From Delphinapterus leucas (lineage: Eukaryota; Chordata; Mammalia; Artiodactyla; Monodontidae), in contig NW_022098076.1 of NCBI RefSeq assembly GCF_002288925.2, forward strand, positions 81,779,423 to 81,843,422: a stretch of 64,000 nt of DNA, in the 5' to 3' direction. A program made the translations under genes and the position numbers. A model generated the notes under the pieces. It was not told the DNA's origin and did not search any database. It worked only from the letters and a program-made list of their open reading frames with translations. This document shows, piece by piece, positions 1-11,339 of this stretch; the stretch's first letter is position 1, and every line of letters begins with the position of its first letter.

Positions 1-395
1 AGACTCACAGATATAGAGAACAAATTAGTGGTTAAAAGTAAAAAAAAGGGAGGGGGGAGGGGTAATATAGGGGCAGGGGATTAAGAGGTACGAGCTGTTG
101 GTTTGGCCAAAAAGTTCATTCAGTTTTAAGTAAAAATAAAAGACACATTTTTAATTTTCACCAAAAATTTTATTGAACAATGTGTTCACTAATTGAACAA
201 ACTTTTTGGCCAACCCAATATTATGTATAAAATAAGCCTACAAAGATATATTTTTACAACAGAGGGAATATAGCCAATATTTTATAATATAATAACTATA
301 AATGGAATAAAACCTTTAAAAATTGTGAATCCCTATACCGTACACCTGTAACGTATATAATATTGTATATCAACTAAACTTCAATTAAAAAAAGA
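1..395 (+). mobile_element. L1 3' end fragment
   Basis: The run 'gactcacagatatagagaacaaattagtggtt', 'gaatatagccaatattttata' and 'attgtatatcaacta', ending in an A-rich tail, is the typical artiodactyl-type L1 3' UTR end. It is split by a mariner miniature element at 96-222. Confidence 0.75.
96..222. mobile_element. Mariner-type miniature inverted-repeat element
   Basis: Terminal inverted repeats are visible: TTTGGCCAAAAAGTT near the left end and AACTTTTTGGCCAACCC at the right end, the TcMar mariner terminus common in cetartiodactyls. It has no transposase. It interrupts the L1 3' end, so it inserted later. Confidence 0.85.
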
Positions 396-399
396 CAAA

Positions 400-1760
400 A
401 TTAAAAGACAAAAACAAACAACTTCAGCTCTGCAAAACACATGACTAAAATAATGAAAAAACAAGCCACAGACTAGGAGAAAGGAGTTGCAAAGCACATA
501 TCTGATAAAGAACTTATAGCCAAAATATATAAATAACTCTTAAAACTCAACAATAAGAAAACAACCCATTTTTTAAATGGGCAATATCTGAACAGACTCC
601 TCAATAAAGAAAATACAGAGGTGGCAGATAAGCATGTGAAAAGATGCTCAACATCCTATGTCATTAGGCAAGTGCAAATTTAATAACAATGAGGTACCAC
701 TACACACCTATTAGAATTGCTAAAATCCAAAGACTGACAAGAGCAAATACCAGTGAGGATGCGGAACAACAAGAACTCCCATTCATTTTTGGTGGGAATG
801 CAAAATGGTACACTTTGGAAGACGGTTTGACAGATTCTTACAAAGCTAAACATGGTCATCACCTATGACCCAGAACCCTTGGTATTTACCCAGAGGAGCT
901 GAAAACTATGTCCACGCAAATCTGCACATGCATATTTATAGCAGCTTTATCCATAATCGGAAAAAGTTGGAAACAACCAAGATGTCCTTTAATAGATAAA
1001 CTGTACTACATCCCTACAATGGAATATTATTCTGTGATGAAAGAAATGAGTTATCAAGCTACAAAAAGACAAGGAGAAACCTTAAATACTTGTTACCAAG
1101 TGAATAAAGCCAGTCTGAAAAGACTACAGGCTATATGATTCCAACTATATGACATTTTGGAAAAGGCAGACCCATATGGAGACTAAAATGATCAGTGTCT
1201 GTCAGAGGTCTGAGAGGAGGCAGGAAGGAATGAAAAAGTGGAAAGCAAGGGATTTATGAATGAATGAATGAATACAGAATGAAACTATTCTGTATGATGC
1301 TGTAATGGTGGATACATGACATTAGGCATTTGTCAAAACCCATAGAACTGTATGGCACAAAGAGTGAAGGACATTTAGTTAATAACAGTGTGTCCCCATT
1401 GGTTCATATGTACCACAGTAACTCAAGATGTAGGGGAGGGCTTCCCTGGTGGTGCAGTGGTTGGCCGATGCAGGGGACGCGGGTTCGCGCCCCAGTCCGG
1501 GAGGATCCCACGTGCCGCGGAGCGGCTGGGTCCGTGAGCCATGGCCGCTGGGCCTGCGCGTCCAGTGCCTATGCTCCGTGGCGGGAGAGGCCACAGCAGT
1601 GAGAGGCCCGCGTACCACAAAAAAAAAAAAAAAAAAATTTAGGGGAACTGTAAGCAGGAGAGAGTTGGGGTATGTGAGAACTCTCCGTACTTTCTGCTAA
1701 ATATTCTGTAAACCTAAAACTGCTCTAAAACTTAGTCTATTAATTAAAAAAAAACAAACA
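400..1760 (+). mobile_element. L1 ORF2 C-terminus and 3' UTR fragment, split by a SINE
   Basis: Translation of 908-1138 gives the degraded ORF2 C-terminal signature (CTCIFIAALS... WKQPRCPL... MEYYSVMKE). It continues into a 3' UTR ending 'cctaaaactgctctaaaacttagtctattaatt' and an A tail near 1750. A CHR SINE sits at 1438-1637. Confidence 0.85.
1438..1637 (+). mobile_element. CHR-type tRNA-derived SINE
   Basis: It opens with GGGCTTCCCTGGTGGTGCAG and carries a tRNA-like B-box region (gggttcgcgcc), a GC-rich body and an 18-A tail. Flanks TAGGGGAG and TAGGGGAA look like a short target-site duplication. The internal deletion after 'gtggttgg' is shared by truncated copies. Confidence 0.9.
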
Positions 1761-1999
1761 AACTATACCTCCCCATCCACTTCCTACTCCTCATAATTTC
1801 CCAAGTGAAAGCAGGTTCCAATGAAATGTCGAGGGCATGAGGGGCAATGTGAAGTCTTTCTGGACGGGATGGTTCTTTCCTCAGTAGCACCTGTGTGCCA
1901 CATTGCTGAGTATTCACGTATTCACGTGATGGTCTTGCCTCTCCATTTGGAAGCATGTTCTTTAAGGTGGTTGGTTAAGTGCCTTGCATGTAGTGGGTT

Positions 2000-2146
2000 G
2001 CTTTTCATTAACCATCTTATTCTATTTTACTTTTTTGGTCGCGAAGCAGGGCATGCAGGATCTTTAGTTCCCTGACCAGGGATCGAAGCCACACCCTCTG
2101 TGGTGGAAGTGTGGAGTCTTAACCACTGGACCCCCAGGGAAGTCCC
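2000..2146 (-). mobile_element. Short CHR-family SINE, minus orientation
   Basis: On the minus strand it opens GGGACTTCCCTGGGGGTCC and contains the tRNA-like promoter 'tggcttcgatccctggtca'. It is flanked by TGTAGTGGGTT (1989-1999) and TGTAGTGGATT (2147-2157), an 11-bp target-site duplication with one mismatch. Confidence 0.88.
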
Positions 2147-2149
2147 TGT

Positions 2150-2650
2150 AGTGGATTCTTGATAGCTACTAGCTAAATCAACCTCATTCTGTACCCACTC
2201 TTCCAATTACTTTTGGTATTTCAAACCCAAGGATGATAAATTGTCAAATACGCTGCCACCAGCATGAAAAGAATTAAGATGTCAAATTACACTATTGGCC
2301 CTCAACTTCACATGAGTTTTCTACTGGCAAAACACTTTTACACAGCCTTCTTCAAACAAATTGTACAGCCAGATTAAAGGATGGCCTGTTAATAATTCAG
2401 GAATACTGTTTTATGTTATGAAGTAACAGAAGAAAAGAAACTGGTCAATGTGACAAAAAATTGAAGGTGATCCACCGGCTGATCTCAGATTGATGTGCCT
2501 TGATTTTGTGCCAGTCGATTCTCATCACACGACTGTGTAGAGGTCATTAAACTCCTTGGGCTTCTATCCATAAAGAAAATAAATCTTGACCTATGGCTCA
2601 TTTAACTAATTATAATTTTTATTTTGAAGAAAAAGAGAAAATAATTAGTT
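2150..2650. other. Unassigned intergenic sequence
   Basis: AT-rich sequence with no repeat or gene that I recognise. Confidence 0.5.
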
Positions 2651-2654
2651 TACT

Positions 2655-3165
2655 TGGTCTGGCAGGCTGAATAATGCTCCCTTTTTCCCCAGATGTCCAC
2701 ACCCAAATCCCTGAGACCTGTGAATATGTCACCTTATAGGGCAAAAGGGACCCTGCAGATGTGATTAAGTTAAAACTGTTGAGAGGGAAGATTATCCTGG
2801 GTCATCAGGATGGGCCCAATGAGATTACAGTGTCCTCGTAAGAGGGAAGCAGGAGGGTCAGGGTCAGAAAGAAGGTGATGTGACAACAGAAGCAGTGAGG
2901 GAGAAGGAGAGAAGATGCTACGCTGCTAGCTTTGAAGATGAAAGAAGAGGCCAGGAGCCCAGGAATGTAGCAGCCTCAGGGAGCTATTAGCGAAGGTGAG
3001 GAAATGGATCCTCCCCTAGAGCCTCCAAGGAAACCAGCCGTGCTGTTACTTTGACTTTAGACCCATGAGACTGATTTTGGACTTCTGACTTCCAGAACTG
3101 TAAGATAATAAATTTAGGCCATTATGTTTGTGGTAATTTATTACAACAGCAATAGGAAACATACA
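2655..3165 (+). mobile_element. ERVL-MaLR solo LTR (MLT1-like)
   Basis: It has the MaLR pattern: 'gatgtccacacccaaatccc', 'gggcaaaagggaccctgcagatgtgatta', 'gactgattttggacttctgac', an AATAAA and 'tttgtggtaatttattacaacagc'. It is an old non-coding LTR with no retroviral genes beside it. Confidence 0.75.
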
Positions 3166-3214
3166 TTCAGGGAAAGAGAATCCACTTAGTAGTAGTTTTC
3201 ATTCTGGAAGAAAT

Positions 3215-3900
3215 TGATTTGAAATTAAGAAAACAAACAACAGAAATGCAAAGCAAAACTACAATAAAATATCACCTCACACTAGTCAGAATGGCCATCA
3301 TCGAAAAATCTACAAACAATAAATGCTGGAGAGGGTGTGGAGAAAAGGGAACCCTCTTGCACTGTTGGTGGGAATGTAAATTGATACAGCTACTATGGAG
3401 AACAGTATGGAGGTTCCCTAAAAATCTAAAAATAGAACAACCATACGACCCAGCAATCCCACTCCTGGGCATATATCCAGAGGAAAACTTGGTTCGAAAG
3501 TATACATGCACCCCAATGTTCAATGCAGCACTGTTTACAACAGCCAAGACATGAAACAACCTAAATGTCCATCACCAGATGAATGTATAAAGATGTGGTA
3601 TATATATATACACACAATGAAATATTACTCAGCCATTAAAAAGAATGAAATAATGCCATTTGCAGCAACATGGATGGACCTAGAGATTATTATACTGAGT
3701 GAAGTAAGTCAGACAAAGACAAATATCATATGATATCGCTTATATGTGGAATCTTAAAAAATGATACAAATGAACTTATTCACAAAACAGAAACAGACTC
3801 ACAGACTTAGAGTATGAATGTATGGTTACCAGAGGGGAAGGGTGGTGGGGAGGGATAGATTGGGAGTTCGGGATTTACATGTATGAAAAAAGAAGAAAAA
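3215..3900 (+). mobile_element. L1 ORF2 C-terminal and 3' fragment
   Basis: Translation of 3219-3554 shows the L1 ORF2 C-terminal signature ([44 protein letters not shown]). The frame shifts near 3506 and continues to 3733. It ends in an A-rich tail near 3890. Confidence 0.92.
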
Positions 3901-5425
3901 TAACAACAGAAGGACTTGTGTGTGTGTATGTGTATGAAAATATGTCCAGTCAATCCGGGGGCTCCAGGAAAACTGCAATTCTACTTGGGGAGGACTGGCC
4001 GTTATCCAGGAGTCTTGGGAAGCAACACACATCTAACCAAAAGGAATGGATTTTTAATGGTTGGACTTAGATTAAAATTAAGAAAAATGCAAATGTTCCT
4101 GACAGTGTGTAAATCAGAATTTTCAAAGGAAAATGCTAATTAGTGGATGAGTTAAATGAGGCAGATCCCATGCACTGGAGGCCAGGAGACTATATTTGGC
4201 AATTGTGCCCTTTACACTGGGGTCAAATCCCCATTTTGTTTCTGTCTGGAGAGGCTGGACATATCCAGTGTGTTGGCACACTCTGTAAAGGAGTGCTCTC
4301 CCTTGAGAAGCATCAGCTTCACTGGGGATCAGGGAAATGTCCATAACCTCAAGAGAAACAGGTAGAAGAAAGGAGAGTAGTAGCAAGTCAGAGTTCAGGT
4401 CTGGAAGGAAACTGTGTTGGGAGAGTTAAATCAGATGTGTAATAGGAGCAAAACTGGAAACTCATAGGAAGAAGGGATGCATCTGACTCAGAAAAGGAAC
4501 CAAAGGATTCAAGTCAGAGCCAGTCTGGGTGAACCCCACACACTCAGTCCGTCAGGGGCCCTTTCTTCAGGTGGCTGCTACTTCCAGACACCAGCAGACT
4601 TGGAACTAATATTCTCAGTCCCACTTTGCTTCACGTGTATGTGTGACCACAGCCTGAAGAAAACAGGTCAAGAGGTGAACATTTTTTGTGGAGAGGGGAG
4701 CTGGGAGAAGGCTGGATAGAAAGGCAGAATTCATTTTCAGAGAGTGAAAATACAAAGATGCCTCTGAACATGAAGAACTGAATTGGCTTCACAAAGTAAA
4801 GTCAAAATCATGATAATTAGTAAGATATATATTATGTATTTAGCTCATCAGAAAATTCTTTCTATGACTGAAAGTAAAAAGCACAGGTTTGGGTCAATTA
4901 TTTTTCCAAATACAATTTAGCGCACTTCATAGTATGCTAGAAAATGAACATGTGAATGGTAAAGTTTATCAGGATCTTTGGAGGAGTAAGGCATTTTGGG
5001 AAATAGGGAAGTGAAGGTGTGAAAAGGGAAGTGACCTGCTGAGAATTAAGACGGCATAATTATTTTATTTACTCCCGTTACTGATTATTTTTGTAATGAG
5101 TGGAATTACCATTCAAAGTACCTCCTCACTGATATTTTAATTTTGCTTCAACATAATTTTAATTATCTTCTAGGAGGAGGAATTAAGCAAGTTTACATAC
5201 AATGATAAACTAGATCTAAGAAAAGCATCTTTATATTTTATACAATTGTCAAATGCTTGTTTCTCATTAAAAACATTACATCATTGTAAAAGTGAACTGC
5301 ATCTTATTGTCACGTAAGTAAGTCCTGAATTCAACTGTAAGCATGAAAAGATTGTGTATGTAAAACATTATGGTTCAGTTTATCTGGAATATGCATGATG
5401 AGTCAAACAAGAGTTGTTTTTTTCA
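3900..5425. other. Unassigned intergenic sequence
   Basis: No gene or repeat that I recognise apart from a short TG-rich run near 3917-3935. Confidence 0.5.
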
Positions 5426-5429
5426 TTCT

Positions 5430-6125
5430 GGGCTTTGCCTTCCTCCCCATCTTTCCCATCCCAGTAAAGAGCACCTCTACCCACCTCTCTGCCCAAACCC
5501 TGAAGTCCTGTTTGGGTCCACTTTAGCTTCCACATTCAATCAGCAGGATTGTTCGTTCTACCTCAAAAACAAATCCCCAATCCATCTCATTTTCAGTCTT
5601 TACTTTCATCATCCTTGTTCAAACGCTACCATGATCTCTTCAGGAGATTACAGGCACACCTTGGAGATATTTCAGGTTTGGTTCTAGACTACTGCAATAA
5701 GCAAGTCACATTAATTTTTTAGTTTCCCAGTGCACATAAAAATTGTGTTTACACAATACTGTAGTCTAGTAAGTGTGCAATAGTATTATGTCTAAAAAAC
5801 CCAATGTACATCCCTTCATTAAAAAAATACTTCATTGCTAAAAATGCTATCTTCTGACAACTCAGGGTTGTCACAAAACTTCAATCTGTAAAGACTGCAA
5901 TATCTGTGAAGTGCAATAAAATGAGGTATGCCCATGCTGCAAAACCCTTTAAATCAGGCTCCTGTCTCTCAGTCACCACTGTGTTGCTAAAGTAACAATT
6001 TATTTAAAACTTTTCAATCAAATTGTCCCTCCTCTGATGAAAAATCTCCACTGGCTTTCCACTGATTATGTTTAAAGTGCAAGCCAAACTTCTCAAGGTC
6101 TACAAAGATGTTGAACTATTTCTAA
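5430..6125 (+). mobile_element. L2 LINE fragment, split by Tigger
   Basis: The flanks of the Tigger insertion read like the L2 3' half ('tctccactggctttccactgattatgtttaaagtgcaagccaaac'). Degraded; called by general resemblance. Confidence 0.55.
5645..5938 (+). mobile_element. Tigger1-type DNA transposon, internally deleted
   Basis: Left end 'caggcacaccttggagatattt' and right end 'gcaataaaatgaggtatgccca' match Tigger1 termini. The interior contains 'tttcccagtgcacataaaaattgtgtttacacaatactgtagtct'. The transposase region is missing. It interrupts an L2. Confidence 0.85.
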
Positions 6126-6129
6126 TCTA

Positions 6130-6330
6130 TCATATTTTTAAAATTAGATTTATTGAAGTACAATTTACATACAATAAAATTTACCAGTTTTAAGGGTCCA
6201 ATTAAGTGAGTTTTGACAAATATATACAGTCATGTAGTGACCACCACACTCATTATGTAGAACAATACCATCACCCTCAAAATTCCCTCCTGGTATTTTA
6301 CAGTTAATCTCCTCCCCCAATCCCCTGGCA
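6130..6330 (-). mobile_element. Old L1 3' end, minus orientation
   Basis: 'attgaagtacaatttacatacaataaaatttacc' and 'tgtagtgaccaccacactcattatgtagaac' are typical of antisense L1M 3' ends. Confidence 0.6.
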
Positions 6331-6334
6331 ATTT

Positions 6335-6535
6335 TTTTCTTTTCTGTAAAGGGCTAGATAGTAAATGTTTTAGGCTTTGAACCCCATACTTTCCATCACA
6401 ACTACTTAAAGACAGCCATAATACATAAATGACACATAAATGAGCAAAGCTCTGTTCCAACAAAACTTTATTTACGAAAGTAGGCACCAGGCCATAGTTG
6501 GTCCATGAGTCATAGCTTTCCAACCACTGATTTGT
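6335..6535. mobile_element. hAT-Charlie remnant (MER1-like)
   Basis: 'tttctgtaaagggctagatagtaaatgttttaggcttt' and 'ctgttccaacaaaactttatttac' match the non-autonomous hAT element seen again at 51690 and 53465 in this window. Confidence 0.75.
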
Positions 6536-6539
6536 AATC

Positions 6540-7690
6540 TTCATGGAATTATGAGAAATTTTGTCCATTATTTGGTCAAATATTTTTCCCTCTCCCCTTC
6601 CTCTCCCACTGGGATTTCAATTACACATATGTTAGACCACTTAATATTGTCCCACAAGTTGTTGATGCTATATTTTTTTGTTGTTCTTTTGTTTTTAGTT
6701 TCTCTGTGTTTCTTTTTGGATAGTTTCTATTGCTGTCTTCAAGTTGGTGACTAATCTGCTTTAATCTCATCCAGTATGTTCTTTATTTCAAACGTTGTAT
6801 TTTTCATCTCTAAAAGTTCCATTGGAATCTTTTTTACATCTTCCACTTCTCTCCTCTTTTACAATCTTGTTTTTCTCTCACTGTTGAATATGTGGGGTGC
6901 ATTTATTGTAGCTGTTTTAAAGTCCTTGTCTCTTAGTTACATCATCTCTGCATTGTGGGTCTGTTTCTTTTATTTTTCTACCACTTATAAATCATATTCC
7001 ACTCCTTGCATGTCTCGTAATCTTTTTATTGGATGTCAGATGTTGTGAATTTTATTTGTTGACTGCAGGATTTTGTTGTATTCCTTTAAATACTGGTTCA
7101 CCATTAAGATACTTGGACTCAGTTGGATTCTTCTGAGGTTTGCTTTTGATGTTTGTTGGTGTAGGTCTTTGTCTACAGCTAATTTTCCTTCACTACTACA
7201 TTGATACCCTTCTGAGGATTCTACCCAGTGCCCTGTGTTTTGTGAGACTTTTCCACTTGGCTGATGGGGGCACAGATTATTCCCAGTCCTGCATGGGCTT
7301 CAGGACTGTTCTGCCTTGTCCTTTCTGGTGGATCTTTCCTTGGCCGTGGGTATTTCCTCTCATGAATGCTCAGCTCAATACTCAGCCAAAGACTTGAGAG
7401 GACACATCTGCCAGTGTCCAGGGCTCTCTCTTGGTGCAGTTGTCTCCTCTCTGGACTACAACCCACAAATTGTAGCCAGTCTTTTACCTCCCTAAACTCT
7501 GATCTTGGATTCTTCAAATTAGAAAGGCTGCTAGGCTGAGTGGGTTGATCCCTCCCCACACGTCAACGTGGAAACTGTCTCCCCATAAGAACCTAGTGCA
7601 ATTGTAGGGACTACCTTGGTTTTTCCCCTTTTCTCAGGGATCACAGCTCTGAATTTAGGGCTAGAGTGTAAATCTCATCACTGTTACTCC
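6540..7690 (-). mobile_element. Degenerate ancient LINE-like sequence
   Basis: A pyrimidine-rich strand with phrases such as 'gctgttttaaagtccttgtctctta' and 'catgtctcgtaatctttttattggatgtcagatgttgtg' recalls antisense L1M-type sequence. The family is uncertain. Open frames here have no recognisable domain. Confidence 0.4.
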
Positions 7691-8180
7691 ATCATGGCTG
7701 AAACTGGAAGTCCCCTTGCCTTGCCTATCTTTATTACATTATCTTCTACTTCTCTCCCAGATTTCACACTGTGCTTCAGTTATTTGCTCTCCTCTTGTCC
7801 CTTGAATCCGTAAAGCTTCTTCTCTCTGATCCTTTTTATTTGTCACACACTCCACCTAAAATACTTTTTTCCCAGACTGTTGCTCATCTCTCTCTGTATT
7901 TAGGTATTAGCTCAAATGCTATTTCTTTGGAGAGAAATTTTCTAACCACTGATATAATTCAAATGTAACTCCCTACTATTCCTGTCACTCTTTTTTTTTT
8001 TTCTACTGCGTATATGGTTCTGGAAACATAGTTTAGGTATTTGTTTACTAGTTTATTATGTTTCTCCCACCAAATGTAAGGTCCATAATGGAGAACACTT
8101 TGCTTCCCTATTTCAATGCCATATCCCAGTTCCTAGACCAATACCTGCCACACAGTATGTGCTCAATAAATATTAATTAA
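7690..8180 (+). mobile_element. L2 LINE 3' end
   Basis: It ends with the L2 hallmark: 'aatgtaaggtccataatggagaacactttg', then 'cctagaccaatacctgccacacagtatgtgctcaataaatatt'. Confidence 0.8.
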
Positions 8181-8534
8181 CTTAATATATAAGGAGAAGT
8201 ATGGGAAGACGTCTCAATATTCTATGCTTTCTATGCTTACAGTAACTGATGCTTTTAATTATTTTTTAAATACTATAAAGCCCTAAAGTTCATAAATACA
8301 ATGACTTAATAAATAATGATATTCCAAGAAAACTTGGGAGGTTCTGTATGGGTGAAAGATCTGTCAAGGATGCTTTGGGTAGGAGGTTGGTAGATGAACT
8401 CTATATTCTAAGTTTTCTGCTTTTTGTGAAGGTTACCGATGATCTGCCTGTTGCTACATCCTGTGTTTTATCCTCAATTCTCCTCACACATGAATAACCA
8501 GCTGTTTTTAACATTGTTGATTACTTCCCTTTTT

Positions 8535-8985
8535 TTAGAATTTTTGTATGAATTATATTTGCTGTACACTATTATATATGTTACAGGTGTACAATATAGT
8601 GATTCACAATTTTAAAGGTTATACTCCATTTATAGTTATTATAAAATATTGGTTATATTCCCCATGTTGTACAATATATCCTTGCAGCTATTTTATAACT
8701 AATAGTTCCTCTACCCTTATAAAGCCCTTTCACCCTTCCCTCTCTCCACTGGTAATCACTAGTTTGTTCTCTATAGTGTCTGCTTCTTTTTTCTTATATT
8801 CACTAGTTTGTTTTATTTTTTAGCTTCCACATATAAGTGATATCATACAGTATTTATCTTTCTCTGTTTGATTTGTTTCACTTAGCATAATACCCTCCAA
8901 GTCCATCCATTTTGTTGCAAATGGCAAAATTTCCTTCTTTTTTATGGCTGAGTAGTATTCTATTGTATATATACCACATGATTTC
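8535..8985 (-). mobile_element. L1 3' fragment, minus orientation
   Basis: It contains antisense L1 phrases 'ttccacatataagtgatatcatacagtat', 'cacttagcataataccctccaagtccatccat' and 'ttttatggctgagtagtattctattgtatatat'. Confidence 0.85.
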
Positions 8986-8989
8986 TTCC

Positions 8990-10250
8990 TTTATAAACAT
9001 GTTCTTTACTTGGCTTCTATGATGCAATGCCATATTCTTTTGGCTTTTCTCCTTCCCTGGCCACTGGCTTACACTCTCATTTCCTAGACCCTCTTCCCAA
9101 CCTCTTAATGGTGAGGTGACTCAGATCTCAAATCCTTAAACCTCTTCTCTCTTTAATCTCAACTCTGGTATCAGTCCAGGTCCAATCAGGTGACAGATAC
9201 TACACAGTAATTTAAACAGGGGAAGTTTAAAATAAGGAATTATTAAGCTATTTGGGGAAAGTTGTGAAGATTGCAAGAGAACCCTAATGGGCACCTTAGG
9301 GCTGACGAAGAGTGCTAGAAGGACAATCGAAGAAGGTGCAGGTGCAGTCCACTGGAAGGAGGAGAATCTCCTGACCCATCATCACCTGGCAAGCAGGAAC
9401 AACCCTCTGGGATGCAGGCAAGCCAAGGCTGATGGCAGTTGTGTGGAGGGAGGGAGTTGTGCGGCTGCAGGTACAAGGACTTTTGGAATTGACAGTGTCC
9501 ATGCTGGAAAGGCCATGAGGAACAAACCCCAGGATGTAGGTGAGCAGAGGATTCAGTGGCTTAACAGAGGGAATTGGTTGTACAGAGGGGTTGGTTGTAC
9601 AGAGGGGGCTGGTTGTGCAGAGGTTGGTTGTACACAGGGGCTGGCTGTGCAGAGAGGTTGGTTGTACACAGGGGTTGGTTGTGCAGAGGGGGCTGGTTGT
9701 ACAGAGGGAATTGGGTGTGCAGAAGGGGTTGGCGCCCCACCGCAGGCACTGCTGGAACCAGGGGCTAGAGAGCCGCTGTGAACTTCTGTGCATGGCTTGG
9801 CCCAGATGGCTAGAATGCTGCGTGGGATGAAAGTCAAATGGTTGGTTTATTAAGGCCTCTTGGCATGCTTGGGGGGTGGGGCCTGAGGAGAGGGTGAGGG
9901 AGCAGCGACCTTGGCTGAAGTGCAGGTCCACACTGTCTGGGGTTCCCAGCCAAGCTGCTAAGCCTGAGTCAAGGGCTTAAGAAAGCCCTGAGGGTGGCGG
10001 CTAAATGCTGGAGAGAGCTACACCCTGTGGGCCGAAGAAAAGGGCCCTCCCCTAGATCCTGGTGGGTGAGCCACCAGACCCAGGACAGAAAACTCTTTTC
10101 CCTGCAACGTCCCATCAATACCTTCTACTGATAGAGTTTAACAACGTGTCAGCGGGCAAAGGAGAACTGTTTAAAGGGCGCAGGTCCATTTGCACAGATG
10201 AAGGGCGCATTTGGAGCTGAGAGGCATCACGTGGATAACTGACACATGTC
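8990..10250. other. Unassigned sequence with GC-rich core
   Basis: No gene recognised. Sequence at 9290-10140 is GC-richer than its surroundings and holds the minisatellite at 9574-9728. Long open frames on both strands here are produced by the tandem repeat. Confidence 0.5.
9574..9728. repeat. Minisatellite, about nine units of 14-19 bp
   Basis: The unit is TTGGTTGTACAGAGGGG with variants TGCAG, CACAGG and an extra GGC. It repeats imperfectly about nine times. Unit length and sequence vary from copy to copy, as in an evolving minisatellite. Confidence 0.9.
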
Positions 10251-11335
10251 CTTGTTATGTTCTTCCAATCTCATGGCTTTAAATACCATCTACCTACTGA
10301 CAGCTTTGAAATTTATTATTTCCACCCCACAGCCCTGCCCTAAACTGCAGATGTATATCTAACCGCTTACTCGATGTGCACACTTGGTTGTCTGCTAGAC
10401 ACTGAAACTTTACACGCTCTAAACTGAACTCAACTCACCCCTCCCTGAAAATAAAATGATCAGTTTTGTTGCTCTAAACTGCTCTAAAAAATAAAGGTTA
10501 TTAATAAAAAATAATAAATGTCAAAAATCTAAAAAAATGAAAAAAGAAAACTACCCTATTCACCTTCTCCCCCATTAGGTAATGGCAAATCTGTCTTTTC
10601 AGTTTCTCAGACCAAATGCCTTGGTGTCATCTCTTCCACTGCCCACATCCTATCAATCACATTCTGCTTGTAAAATAAAGGCGGAATCTCATCACTTTTC
10701 TGCATCCACTTCCACCACCCTGGTCCAAGCTCTCATCACCTCCCACCTCGGGGTATTGCAGTAGCCATAGAACATAGCCGCTAGAGTCGTCTTTCCAAAG
10801 GATGAGTTAGAGGGTGTCATTCCTCCCTTTAGCCCGCACAATGGCTCTCCATTCCACTTGGAGTAAAAGCCAGTCTTCTCCAGGGCCTGCAGAGCCCTCC
10901 ACCACCCGGCCCCTCTTACCTGCCACTTCTCTCTCTCCCTCCCCGACGCTGCACTAGCAATGTCAGCTCCGTCTCTGTTGCTTTAACACTTTAATCAGGT
11001 CTTTCAGCTGTCTTATCTCTCTGCCTGGGACATGCTTTCGTGATACTGGCACAGCTTGCTTGCTCCTTCACTTCTTCCAAATCCTACTAGCTCAAACGCG
11101 ACCTTCTAAATAAGACAGACTTACGCTCATCATGCTGTTCAGAATTAGGGCCTAACCACCTTCCACCATGCCACTCCTCGTGCCCTTGAGCTGCTTTTAT
11201 TTTTTTCTCACAGTTCTTATCACATTTTTCATGTTATATAATTCATTATATTTGGCAATTCTCCTCAGTGTACTCTTCCTGAGGGCAAGGTTTTTTGTCT
11301 ATTTTGCTCACTGCTGAGTCACCGGTGCCTAAATA
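10250..11335 (+). mobile_element. L2 LINE, long 3' fragment
   Basis: It has L2 3' sequence order: 'ggctttaaataccatctacctactgacagc', 'acaatggctctccattccacttggagtaaaagccag', 'ctctgcctgggacatgct', 'cctgagggcaaggttttttgtctattttgctcactgctgagtcaccggtgcct'. It is interrupted near 10460-10550 by an A-rich segment resembling a very short L1 3' tail. Confidence 0.75.
10460..10550 (+). mobile_element. Severely 5'-truncated L1 tail (tentative)
   Basis: 'aactgctctaaaaaataaaggttattaat' matches the end of the L1 3' UTR seen at about 1720-1745 and is followed by A-rich sequence, inside the L2. Confidence 0.45.
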
Positions 11336-11339
11336 AAAC

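Noticed and set aside
1330..1700. Open frames with GDAGSRPSPGGSHVPRSGW-like text; also at 35703-36105, 41771-42033 and 44919-45305
   Set aside because: These are translations of CHR SINEs in either orientation, not proteins.
5370..8823. Several 65-112 codon frames downstream of CUL3
   Set aside because: They overlap L2, L1, Tigger and hAT remnants with no conserved domain.
9296..9931. 211-codon minus-strand open frame and overlapping frames on both strands
   Set aside because: Their openness comes from the minisatellite at 9574-9728; the translations are low-complexity repeats such as LCTTNP-type units.
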